DNA from: Methanomassiliicoccales archaeon LGM-DZ1
Lineage (GTDB): Archaea > Thermoplasmatota > Thermoplasmata > Methanomassiliicoccales > Methanomethylophilaceae
Direction of reading: 5' to 3'
Assembly: GCA_030168595.1 (NCBI GenBank)
Contig: CP115556.1
Span: 310,001 to 374,000, forward strand
Length of the DNA stretch: 64,000 nucleotides
The notes under the pieces were generated by a model. The model was given only the letters and a program-made list of their open reading frames with translations, did no database searches and had not been told where the DNA came from. The first letter of the stretch is position 1, and each line of letters starts with the position of its first letter. Shown here in pieces: positions 15,777 to 23,995 of this stretch. The translations under genes and the position numbers were made by a program.

Positions 15777-18700
15777 ATGCAGAGCCTCTTAAACAGATTT
15801 ACATCTCTTGACAATCCGAATAATGTTTTACTGATACCTTTACCGACAGGTGTTGGGAAAACATACAATGTCATGAGTTTCGTTGCTGATTTAATCAATT
15901 CAGGAGATGAGAGGAAAGTATTCTATGTGACTCCGCTGAAAAAGAATCTAAAATCGGCAAAGAAGGATCTCGAATCAATGCTGAAGGACAAAGGAAGAGA
16001 TCCTTCTTCCATTGTCCTCAATATAGATTCGATTACAAATTACATTATTGAAAACTACACAAGGCTCTGCAAAGAATACCGGAATCTCAAAAGCGACATC
16101 AGAGATTGTTTTCAAAATCCGGAAGTGTTCGACGATTTCGACAGTAAAATGGAGTGCTTTATCGAATTGAAAGAATCGTCCAAGAAGGGTTACAAAGTCA
16201 CCGATAAACTGATAGAGAAATTCAAAAAAGATGTTCTAGAGGCAGAAAGAAAGTTCAGGCGTGCATTGCATTCGATGTTACCCCGCGTGGAACCAGAAGA
16301 AAAATTACAATGCATCGAAGAAGAGAAATCAAAATGGTACTGGATCCCTCTACTGTATCCTTCAGTCAATACCATAAGGAGACAGGTTTACTTCCTTTCA
16401 GTAGACAAATTCATCAGCATACATGATACAATCATTGACAGAGCCTACAAATTTTACGAATCGGCGACACTCAACAATTCGATTGTGATTTTCGATGAAT
16501 TTGACGCTTGCAAAGAGACGATGCTCAAACGCATAATCTCGGATGGACTTGATAGGATTGATTATCTAGGAATGTTCAAGACTATCCTGCTTGTCCTCCG
16601 TGATCGTCAGAACATTTATGTTGAATATTACAGGGATTCTGAGAACACCGTTTCTAGGAAAGGGGAAGGTCACCTCAGAAACAAATTAGAAGAGCTAACG
16701 GAAGTCGCGGAGACACTATGTAGAGAATACGATCTCGATTGGTCATTCAAATCCAAGGATCCAGCTCTTGGTAATTACATTTTCCACGACTTCCGCTCGA
16801 TGACTGTTGGAAAGAGTGGAGAATTTAAGATAAAGGTCGATACTGATCGCAAGGTCCACGACATTCTTTTCGAAAGGAATACCTATCAATCGGATTTCGC
16901 AATCACCACGCTCTTCTCCAGATTGTACAGTTTCTTCATGAAGTTCAATGGTTTCATACGTACCCAGGCAGAAAACTATGTAGAAATCAAAAGAGAAGAA
17001 GGGAAGACGATACCGCTCGATGCTGCATTGAATACGATGTTGGTACCTTTTAGATTCGACCGGGAGCAGACCGATTATGTGCTTGGAAATATTCGTATGA
17101 TGGGTAGGACGAAAAGAACCGACGAAACTCGCGGATATGATGCTAGCGTTTACAACACAGGTATAGCGTACTATGATTTCGAAGACGATCTTACTCACGA
17201 TCTCTCTACGACCGTTTGTTCTACAGCATTCAATGTCACGCCGGAGAAAATCCTTCTGAAGGTATTGGAAAGGAGTGATGTGAAAGTGATTGGCATATCC
17301 GCCACAGCGATTCTTGATTCATCTGTTGGAAACTTCCATCTATATTATCTCCGCCACAGAGCAGAATGGATGGAAGAAACAATCAACGAGGATGAATGGA
17401 AAAGCCTTAGGGGATTATGTGACAAATCCACATCTGGATATTCGAAAGTCAATCTCCTCCCAGCAATAATCAACGGTGACGATGATGCTTGGTATTCCGA
17501 AGATCCGGCCATAGATGCGGTTTTCCATGATGCTTCTGCGTATGCTAGAGTGAAAATGATCCTTATTGGAATAGATGAATTCGCTCGTAATAGGTATCTA
17601 AAGTTGGCGAAAGCTTACAAAATTTTCATCCAGAACGACGATATGAAATCCTGTCTGGCATTCTTTTCCAAATCAGCCAAGTGGAAGGAGAAGGAACAAT
17701 CACCTAACAATCCTTTTTCCATCGAGGATATCGATAAGATTACACGCAATATTGCAGAAGAGCAGGGTAAACCCCTAGAGATAGGTAAATTCGGATTTGA
17801 AATTCTGACCGGACTCAACGAATACGAATTCGACAAAAGAATGGATGAGCTGAGAATAAGACTGTACCAGGGGGAGAAGATATTCATCATCACCACTTAT
17901 GCGACCGTAGGTGCTGGGCAGAATCTGCAATATCCATGCCCTGAAAACGGCGATTTCATCGAAATCAACCAATTCAAACAGAAAGTTTCAACCCCTAAAT
18001 CTTTCGACATCGAAGATATGATGAAAGCTGCCCCCAAGAAGGACTTCGATGGAATTTATCTAGATGAACCCACAATGATCGCACCTGTAGTAAGAGAGCG
18101 GGATGAGGATTCGCTAGTTCGGGCGTTGTTTGTCATAGAATTCCTTATGGAGGGCCATGAGATTTCTGAACGTGAGGCTAGGGATGCCATAAAGAATGCT
18201 TTCAAGGCATACATCACTCCGATTGGCTACACAATAAAGACAAAAGACACCAGAAGCGTCAAGATGTCATACGCTAGACAGATCATACAGGCCATCGGGC
18301 GTATTTGTCGTACCAATCTAAAGAACCGCAACATCTATCTTCTTGCTGATGCGAATCTGAAGAAGGTGTTCAATGAGTCCATAGATTCGTATGGTAAACT
18401 GAGGAATCCGGAATTTGATGCTGTTTATAAGGCGCTAGATAACTACAGCGGAATACGTGTGGATGTAAGGCGTCAGGCAGACGGGACAGATTTGGCATCA
18501 TCTAGGAGTTATGCTGAGATCCAGAAGTATATCAAGAAGAAATACTGGGATGAACAGCTTGTAGCGGCGTGGAAGGATTTACGTCTGAATGTTCTCAAAG
18601 AACCGACCTGTGATGAGATTCCGGGGAACATGTTCTACTACAGTTACTATTGCAATGCGGATTCTCCAGTGGATTGCATCCGTTACGAGGAGAAATACGA

Positions 18701-19289
18701 TTATTTCGAAGTAACCCTGGATGACAACGGCAGCAAAGAAGTATCATCAATGGCTGCACGTTTAGATCGGTTATTGGCTATTCCAGGAGTGAAACAGTGG
18801 TTCGAAGAGAACGGATATGCTACTGTCTGGAATCCGAATTACCGCATCATGAGTCCCGTTCTTTTCCACAATATATATCTTGGAGCTCTAGGGGAGGAGT
18901 CAGGCAAGGCCATTCTTCAGAATTGGGGAATAAAACTGGAAGAACTCCCGCCAGAGATCTATGAGAGATTCGATTATCGCATCGATAAGGATACGTACGT
19001 AGATTTTAAGCACCATGCAGGGATAATGAACTCTTTAGACTACGAATCAGAATTGAATCACATTTGTGACAAGCTGCGTTTCATCAATGAAGTGAACGGA
19101 GAAAACAGCGAGAAGAAGGTATACGTTATCAATATCCTAGAAAACGATGGCAAATTCCTACCAATGAAAACTACCGTCAGAGACGGTTTCACAATAATAG
19201 AAATACCGTATCTTTACGACAAAAACAATGTCCGGAACAAGGATGCCTACTCCGAATTAATGTCCACATTTTCAAAGAGAGGATACTGA
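15777..19289 (+). CDS. Large SF2 helicase of a putative two-gene defence system
   Basis: A 1170-residue protein with DEAD/DEAH-type motor motifs: Walker A LPTGVGKTY (22-30), DEFD box (240-243), SAT (508-510), TYATVGAGQNLQYP as motif V, and QAIGRICR (838-845) as motif VI. A long insert (about 80-235) separates motif I from II. The C-terminal 300 residues form an unknown domain. Motif V/VI style resembles Cas3/DinG-like defence helicases. It overlaps the next gene by 1 bp (TGATG), so the two are coupled. Codon use is AT-rich compared with flanking operons, a sign of separate transfer. It probably translocates on DNA to feed or control its partner. I could not match the pair to a named system. 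Confidence 0.75.
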   Translation: MQSLLNRFTSLDNPNNVLLIPLPTGVGKTYNVMSFVADLINSGDERKVFYVTPLKKNLKSAKKDLESMLKDKGRDPSSIVLNIDSITNYIIENYTRLCKEYRNLKSDIRDCFQNPEVFDDFDSKMECFIELKESSKKGYKVTDKLIEKFKKDVLEAERKFRRALHSMLPRVEPEEKLQCIEEEKSKWYWIPLLYPSVNTIRRQVYFLSVDKFISIHDTIIDRAYKFYESATLNNSIVIFDEFDACKETMLKRIISDGLDRIDYLGMFKTILLVLRDRQNIYVEYYRDSENTVSRKGEGHLRNKLEELTEVAETLCREYDLDWSFKSKDPALGNYIFHDFRSMTVGKSGEFKIKVDTDRKVHDILFERNTYQSDFAITTLFSRLYSFFMKFNGFIRTQAENYVEIKREEGKTIPLDAALNTMLVPFRFDREQTDYVLGNIRMMGRTKRTDETRGYDASVYNTGIAYYDFEDDLTHDLSTTVCSTAFNVTPEKILLKVLERSDVKVIGISATAILDSSVGNFHLYYLRHRAEWMEETINEDEWKSLRGLCDKSTSGYSKVNLLPAIINGDDDAWYSEDPAIDAVFHDASAYARVKMILIGIDEFARNRYLKLAKAYKIFIQNDDMKSCLAFFSKSAKWKEKEQSPNNPFSIEDIDKITRNIAEEQGKPLEIGKFGFEILTGLNEYEFDKRMDELRIRLYQGEKIFIITTYATVGAGQNLQYPCPENGDFIEINQFKQKVSTPKSFDIEDMMKAAPKKDFDGIYLDEPTMIAPVVRERDEDSLVRALFVIEFLMEGHEISEREARDAIKNAFKAYITPIGYTIKTKDTRSVKMSYARQIIQAIGRICRTNLKNRNIYLLADANLKKVFNESIDSYGKLRNPEFDAVYKALDNYSGIRVDVRRQADGTDLASSRSYAEIQKYIKKKYWDEQLVAAWKDLRLNVLKEPTCDEIPGNMFYYSYYCNADSPVDCIRYEEKYDYFEVTLDDNGSKEVSSMAARLDRLLAIPGVKQWFEENGYATVWNPNYRIMSPVLFHNIYLGALGEESGKAILQNWGIKLEELPPEIYERFDYRIDKDTYVDFKHHAGIMNSLDYESELNHICDKLRFINEVNGENSEKKVYVINILENDGKFLPMKTTVRDGFTIIEIPYLYDKNNVRNKDAYSELMSTFSKRGY

Positions 19290-21151
19290 TGAGGCTGAAC
19301 AAAATCGCCGATCCATGTTTTGATTACGGTAAAATCAACGAACGTTTTGCATTCTATCGTTTCGAATGCAAAAGTTATCGCCAGCGTGCGAACATCTGCG
19401 ATCATCTGAAAGCATATGCCCCAATAATGTCAGTAAGAAATGGAAGTCGCGGTGAAGGATACAGTGTAGACGTGATGGCGAAAAGCGATCCAACAATCGA
19501 TGAGAATGTGAAATCGATAGGATTGACTGAAGAATCGTCCAAGGAAAACGTATCGCTCAGAACAATGTCTGCAGAGGATTTACCGACATCAGTCTTGTTA
19601 CAACTATTGGTAGCAGCTCTGAACAAGGATGAATTGGAGAATGGTCCGAGCAATGCATCCGGTAATTTCTACCTCATAATCGACGAGAAACAGGACAAGA
19701 AAAGAAGCATAACTTCAGAAATCGTGGCATTGGAGTTTAGGGTGATAGAGCGCGACTATTCTGGTACTGGTACAATGGATTGCTACCTTGCTATGAATGT
19801 GAGGACGTTCACTAATTACAAGCTAAAAGATTACATCCGTTTCACCAAAAAGAATCCCGCAGAATCGTATCCGAGGTATGTCAAGGACGGCCCATGTATC
19901 AGGAGATTAGTCAAAGGTGATCAGGGAGATTCATTCATACTGCGTCGTATTGGGAATAAGAAATCGAAGGTCCAGTTCTTTTCGTTCCAGGATTATGAGA
20001 AGATGTCCAAATCCAAGGTCTGGATTCTTTCTGAGATTCAAGAAGCTTTCAATCTGAAGTATTCTAGGTTAGCTAAGTTGGAGTTTTCAGATGAAACTAG
20101 CTCCAAATCGATTAGACCTAATAATACTCAGATGAGGAAAACTTACGAATCTCGTATAAATGACGTCCTGAGAACAAAACCGATCCACATCATCAACACT
20201 CTCGGGGATGACGGCAAAGATATCCAGGAAGCAATCATCAATCGTTTCAAGGAACGTGGATTCGATGTAAGAGAAGATAGTACTCAGAGTTTCGATTCTT
20301 TCATTGTAAAACTGATTCACAACAAAGAGTACTATTCTAGCGGAGAGATTCACGATCCTCACTCCCCTGCTACATATAGCTCATTACAGCATGTGACTTT
20401 AGAGGATTTCAAAAAGTCCAAAGCCGCGATCGATGTCGTCGCTACCAATCTGGCTATCAAATCAGACATCAATGAAGGAAGGATAACGATAGCAGATTGG
20501 TCCCTTGGAAATTTGACCTTTTCCTTGAAACTCGATGATAAGGAGGATCTGGATGCGGAATATGTCTCGCTTTCAATCGACTCCAATGGATCATTAAGAT
20601 TTGACAAGTTCCGGGCTGGGGATTCCACCAATATGCGTCTGGGTTCAGCAATGATGGTAAAGAACGTAATCGGAGCAATATCCAAAGGCAAGGATGTGAA
20701 TGTCATTCGCGATACAGACATTTTTACCCTTCCAGACATAAAAAGAATCCGTTCACAGATGAAAAAGAACGAATCTAGTGGAATCGGCCTGGGTACAGGA
20801 ATACGCGATGAAGGCGGCCGCCAAGACTTTCTAGAGGAGATGATCGATATCAACACCTTGACGCTGAACGATTCCCATCTACTGTATGCCGTCGGGTATG
20901 TCGGTTCCGGAGTGTCGTCGACTCTTGAAAGGGCAATCAATGTACGTCTAGTCGAAGCTTGGGAAGGTTCAAATCTCTTTTTCAATGATATTCTCGAATT
21001 GATGGATGTTTATTTCGTCAAACACAAACAGCTGACGGTTATGCCATATCCTTTCAAGTATCTCAGAGAATGGTGTTATTTGAACGAACTGCTGGATGAA
21101 GAGGATGATTCTGAACAAATATCTGAAGAGGATTCAGAAGATGAGGATTGA
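19289..21151 (+). CDS. Unrecognised 620-residue helicase partner
   Basis: No standard nuclease motif was seen. An N-terminal part (1-150) has beta strands ending VALEFRVIERD and CYLAMNVRTFTNY. A middle domain starts near 290 with KPIHIINTLGDDGKDIQEAI, Rossmann-like in pattern. The C-terminal domain (about 410-600) ends HKQLTVMPYPFKYLREWCYL, then an acidic tail. The N-strand/linker/MID/PIWI-like order and the Pro-rich ending are faintly reminiscent of divergent Argonaute-fold proteins associated with helicases, but no catalytic tetrad could be assigned and I do not claim homology. It is translationally coupled to the helicase and ends 3 bases from the convergent dpdA-like gene. Confidence 0.6.
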   Translation: MRLNKIADPCFDYGKINERFAFYRFECKSYRQRANICDHLKAYAPIMSVRNGSRGEGYSVDVMAKSDPTIDENVKSIGLTEESSKENVSLRTMSAEDLPTSVLLQLLVAALNKDELENGPSNASGNFYLIIDEKQDKKRSITSEIVALEFRVIERDYSGTGTMDCYLAMNVRTFTNYKLKDYIRFTKKNPAESYPRYVKDGPCIRRLVKGDQGDSFILRRIGNKKSKVQFFSFQDYEKMSKSKVWILSEIQEAFNLKYSRLAKLEFSDETSSKSIRPNNTQMRKTYESRINDVLRTKPIHIINTLGDDGKDIQEAIINRFKERGFDVREDSTQSFDSFIVKLIHNKEYYSSGEIHDPHSPATYSSLQHVTLEDFKKSKAAIDVVATNLAIKSDINEGRITIADWSLGNLTFSLKLDDKEDLDAEYVSLSIDSNGSLRFDKFRAGDSTNMRLGSAMMVKNVIGAISKGKDVNVIRDTDIFTLPDIKRIRSQMKKNESSGIGLGTGIRDEGGRQDFLEEMIDINTLTLNDSHLLYAVGYVGSGVSSTLERAINVRLVEAWEGSNLFFNDILELMDVYFVKHKQLTVMPYPFKYLREWCYLNELLDEEDDSEQISEEDSEDED

Positions 21152-21154
21152 TTT

Positions 21155-22093
21155 TCAATACTCATCTTCTTTAATCTTTAACTGGGATTTGCGAGATTTA
21201 TAGATTCCAGGGAGATAATCATCAGATGGGTCTTCTAGCATAGCCATGTTGTTCCAATAGTCCGTAATCATCTTCACATTGAACATCGCTAGATTTGCGG
21301 GCACATACCCATCCATCTTGTGCACCTTGCTGAAGACCGTAGCCATTTGTCCTTCGACGGGATTGAAACTTTTCCCGAATACGGAATTGAGTTCGGGGGA
21401 GCTCGTATCATAACTGCACTCGATGCCCGTTTTACGGGCATATAATTCTGCTTGAACCAGGACGCGAAATACGCCCATGCCGAATATGTGAACACGGCTG
21501 TTCCCGTAATCATGGATTAATGGGAAACCTTTGTTCACGACTTCATAGAATTCGGTTTCATATTTCACAGACTTTGATAGGATGCAGAATCCTCCGAATC
21601 CTATGATGTCTTCAGGCGATGCGATATCTAGTATCGCTTTGAGACATCCCATGTACTGAGGAGCGGTCGCACCCTGGCAACTAAGAACTAATTTTCTTCC
21701 CTTAAGGCGGTTCCTTTGAGAAACAAGGTATTTTGCGGATTCGATCGTTTCTTCCACATACTCTTTTCCGAGGGATTCGGAGACCCTTTCTTTAAATTGA
21801 ACTCCGTCTTCGATTTGTTCATCGACCAGACGATCATATGAAACAATGGCTTCTGCCTTGCGACCCACTTTCTTTTCAAAATCCAATTGACGCTGGAGAG
21901 CGGCCTGTGGAGTTAACCTGTTCTCGGTTTTTACATCCTGGAATGCCCCGGAATCTAGGATATAACTGACGCGGCTGTGTTTTTTGAGAGAAGCGTTATA
22001 ATAGGGGTTCAGACAAAGATAGGGTGTAATCGTCTCGGGAGAGTATTCCTTTCCGTTCAGCGTATCGTGGCATTTCGAAACGTAGAACCTCAT
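21155..22093 (-). CDS. dpdA: DpdA-like DNA/tRNA-guanine transglycosylase
   Basis: A 312-residue protein of the TGT superfamily. SYILDSGAFQ carries the general-base Asp47 of the DSGxFQ motif; VSYDRLV, LSCQGATAPQY and IIGFGGF follow the TIM-barrel order, VHIFGMG is at 201-207, and SYDTSS has Asp229 in the nucleophile position. It lacks the PUA domain and length of archaeal tRNA TGT (about 480-640 aa) and the bacterial TGT zinc site is not apparent. Its size and sparse motifs fit DpdA, which exchanges guanine for preQ0 in DNA. The host would supply preQ0 from archaeosine synthesis. It converges on the helicase pair. A tRNA-modifying paralogue remains possible. Confidence 0.7.
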   Translation of the reverse strand: MRFYVSKCHDTLNGKEYSPETITPYLCLNPYYNASLKKHSRVSYILDSGAFQDVKTENRLTPQAALQRQLDFEKKVGRKAEAIVSYDRLVDEQIEDGVQFKERVSESLGKEYVEETIESAKYLVSQRNRLKGRKLVLSCQGATAPQYMGCLKAILDIASPEDIIGFGGFCILSKSVKYETEFYEVVNKGFPLIHDYGNSRVHIFGMGVFRVLVQAELYARKTGIECSYDTSSPELNSVFGKSFNPVEGQMATVFSKVHKMDGYVPANLAMFNVKMITDYWNNMAMLEDPSDDYLPGIYKSRKSQLKIKEDEY

Positions 22094-22100
22094 CAGGATT

Positions 22101-22139
22101 TCCTCCTCAGAATGATGTCTCCAGTATCTATTATAAATT
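22101..22139 (-). promoter_or_regulatory. dpdA promoter and ribosome binding site
   Basis: On the minus strand AGGAGGA (22107-22101) lies 7 bases before the ATG at 22093. AATTTATAA (22139-22131) is a TATA-like box about 40 bases upstream, so the transcript carries a short leader. Confidence 0.55.
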
Positions 22140-22194
22140 CGCCCTTATTCCATTCAGGCAGCGCCCGCCAACCACATTATCAGCCCCGTTTTGG

Positions 22195-22454
22195 TTAAAC
22201 TTTGCGTAGCTTCCGCTGTGCGACCGCCTTCTGCAGGTGCTGTGCCTCAGCTCTCGTGCGGGCGGGATCTCCGCCGGGCCGCCATCTTATTCACGCCCAT
22301 CCGCCCCTCCGGGACGGAGGACCTCACCGCGTATCCGGCTGTCCCTCGGCTTTGCGCCATCTTTTGCTTCGGCCTGCCGCTGATGCGGCGGCCAAATGGT
22401 GCTCGGCGATTAAGGCCCCGGGATGCCCGCGCTCGGCGCCCGCATATCAGGGGT
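22195..22454 (-). ncRNA. Candidate bridge RNA of the IS110 element
   Basis: This 260-base flank downstream of the transposase has no convincing ORF on the minus strand but many nested hairpins: GGCGG/CCGCC near 22264-22278, CTCCG/CGGAG near 22312-22324, and GCCGC/GCGGC near 22377-22390. IS110-family elements encode a structured bridge RNA in a non-coding end; in the IS1111 group it lies 3' of the recombinase, as here. The target- and donor-binding loops were not mapped. Confidence 0.45.
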
Positions 22455-23576
22455 TCAGTCCGCCGCCGGATCCCCCTCCGCTTCCTCCGCCATCTCGGCG
22501 GAGCGTTCCAGGAGCTCCCTGTCGGTGCTGAAGGGCCTGCGGTTCCTCAGCACCGACCAGACCACGGTCACCAGCTTGCGCGCGGCCGCCACCTGGGCCT
22601 CCCGGTGGGAGACCCCCCTCGCCCTCAGCCTGTTGTAGAGGGCCGAGACCACCGAGTCCTCGGCGGTGCGGACGTGGACGATCGCCGACTGGCACAGCAG
22701 CCTGCGCATCTCTCTGTCGCCGCGGTGCGTGGTCGCGCACCGGTGCGAGGTCTCCGCCGATTCGCGCACCTTCGGCACCAGGCCGAAGTACGCCGCCAGC
22801 TGGGCCGACGACCCGAAGCGCTTCACGTCGATGATCATAGAGACCGCGTACGCGGCCGAGACCGCGCCGAACCCCGGGATGCTCATCACCAGGTCGAAGT
22901 CGGTGATGTGCCCGAACGTCGCCCGGATCAGCCTGGCCTCCTCGTCGGTGCGGGCCTTTATCGACCTCGCCTCCGACACGAGGAGCCTCAGGCAGGTGTC
23001 CCTCGAGTCCCACATCTCCTTCATCGCCTTCTTCGAGAAGATGTCGGAGTAATCCTTGCTCAGCCTGATCCCGTGGAGGAGCATGTGCATCCTGGCCCGG
23101 CGCTTGAGGTCCGCCAGGTGCCTCTTCTCCGCGAGGACCGCGCGGCATATCTCGCGCCGCTCCATCCAGACCGGGGACGGCATCTTGCAGACGGCGAACT
23201 CGCGCTCGCCGTTCAGCCTCCGCCGCATGTACCCCGCGAGCTCGGCCGCATCGTTGGCGTCGGTCTTCTTCACGGACTTGGTGATCCGGTAGAGGTCCTG
23301 GGCCTGCGCCACGACCGTGTCGATCCCGAGGTTGGTCAGGACCCAGTAGGTCTCGTGCGTCTTCGTGGAGTTCTCGATGAGGACATGCGCCTCATGCCCG
23401 CGGAGCGCCTCCGCGATCCGCGCTATGTCCTCGGGCTCCGACGGCTGCGTGCCGTGGTCCCTGTTGAAGCGCCTCAGGAACTCCTCCTCGTCTTCGCTCG
23501 GCTTCCCCGGGCCCGCATGGACCGCGCAGCATACCGCGGTCTTCTTGTGCAGGTCCATCCCGATCGCTATCCTCAA
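22455..23576 (-). CDS. IS110-family transposase (DEDD recombinase)
   Basis: A 373-residue recombinase. The RuvC-like N-terminal domain has the first acidic residue in IGMDLHKKT, IENSTKTHETYW, and KTDANDAAELAGYM carrying the last Asp pair. The C-terminal transposase-20 domain has SIPGFGAVSA and QLAAYFGLVP, with the likely nucleophilic serine in the segment after it (RESAETSHR). The TTG at 23576 is chosen as start because MRIAIGMDLHKK matches typical family N-termini and GGGAGG lies 10 bases before it. The frame stays open upstream to a TAG at 23682. IS110 enzymes move DNA under guidance of a bridge RNA. Confidence 0.88.
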   Translation of the reverse strand: MRIAIGMDLHKKTAVCCAVHAGPGKPSEDEEEFLRRFNRDHGTQPSEPEDIARIAEALRGHEAHVLIENSTKTHETYWVLTNLGIDTVVAQAQDLYRITKSVKKTDANDAAELAGYMRRRLNGEREFAVCKMPSPVWMERREICRAVLAEKRHLADLKRRARMHMLLHGIRLSKDYSDIFSKKAMKEMWDSRDTCLRLLVSEARSIKARTDEEARLIRATFGHITDFDLVMSIPGFGAVSAAYAVSMIIDVKRFGSSAQLAAYFGLVPKVRESAETSHRCATTHRGDREMRRLLCQSAIVHVRTAEDSVVSALYNRLRARGVSHREAQVAAARKLVTVVWSVLRNRRPFSTDRELLERSAEMAEEAEGDPAAD

Positions 23577-23681
23577 GCTTTCCTTGCCTCCCTGCCGCAA
23601 CCTTCCCCGGAGGCCTGCCGAGGCGCCAATCTTTATCTCAGGTCGGCGATATTCCTCTCGGCCTGCGGTTTTTTGTTGCAA

Positions 23682-23843
23682 CTATGAATCAGCAGGTCGC
23701 TTTTTGAATGGGGCGGTCTTTTCAGAATAGAATTCGAATACCGTCCCCTTGTCAATATGGTTGATCTCGGCGAAATCTTTGGGGATTGTTATGGTCAATT
23801 GCCCGGAATCTTTCCGTTTCTGAACTTTGGTCGTCAATACCAT
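23682..23843 (-). CDS. SpoVT/AbrB-like small DNA-binding protein
   Basis: A 53-residue protein missed by long-ORF searches. VQKRKDSGQLTITIPKDFA followed by KGTVFEFY is the swapped-hairpin AbrB/MazE fold pattern. Such proteins are often antitoxins or autorepressors that bind their own promoter. The last residues (KKRPADS) run into the IS110 border, so the native C-terminus or a downstream toxin gene may have been removed. The stop is TAG, and the next codons continue in frame into the transposase ORF. A palindromic operator lies 12 bases upstream. Confidence 0.7.
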   Translation of the reverse strand: MVLTTKVQKRKDSGQLTITIPKDFAEINHIDKGTVFEFYSEKTAPFKKRPADS

Positions 23844-23854
23844 TCTATTCCTTA

Positions 23855-23884
23855 ACTAGTAATAATACTAGTAATTTATATAAT
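23855..23884 (-). promoter_or_regulatory. Operator and TATA box of the AbrB-like gene
   Basis: A perfect inverted repeat ACTAGTA / TACTAGT (23855-23861, 23866-23872, 4-base spacer) sits between a TATA-like TTATATAAAT (about 23884-23874, minus strand) and the gene start. This is the classic layout of antitoxin autorepression. Confidence 0.55.
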
Positions 23885-23995
23885 CGTCTATTGCTCGCGT
23901 AGAACTCGGCAAAGAACGAAACTTATGTCGTCAAAAACGAATAACATCCGTTCATTTATGTATCAGACAACAGTATACGATAACCGGATGCGGCA

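Larger units (their letters stand above)
22160..23681 (-). mobile_element. IS110-family insertion sequence
   Basis: A sharply GC-rich block in AT-rich surroundings holds one IS110-type transposase on the minus strand, about 260 GC-rich non-coding bases after it and about 105 before it. No clear terminal inverted repeats or target duplication were seen, as usual for this family. The borders are set by composition only: left somewhere in 22,150-22,195 and right near 23,675-23,690. It lies between the dpdA promoter and an AbrB-like gene. Confidence 0.75.

Noticed and set aside
19289-21151. Confident Argonaute/PIWI assignment for the helicase partner
   Set aside because: The order of predicted elements is only suggestive and no catalytic DEDX set could be placed, so it was kept as a hypothesis.
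22191-23687. 498-codon plus-strand ORF across the IS110 element
   Set aside because: Arg/Pro-rich antisense of the transposase; only the minus strand shows the DEDD and transposase-20 motifs.
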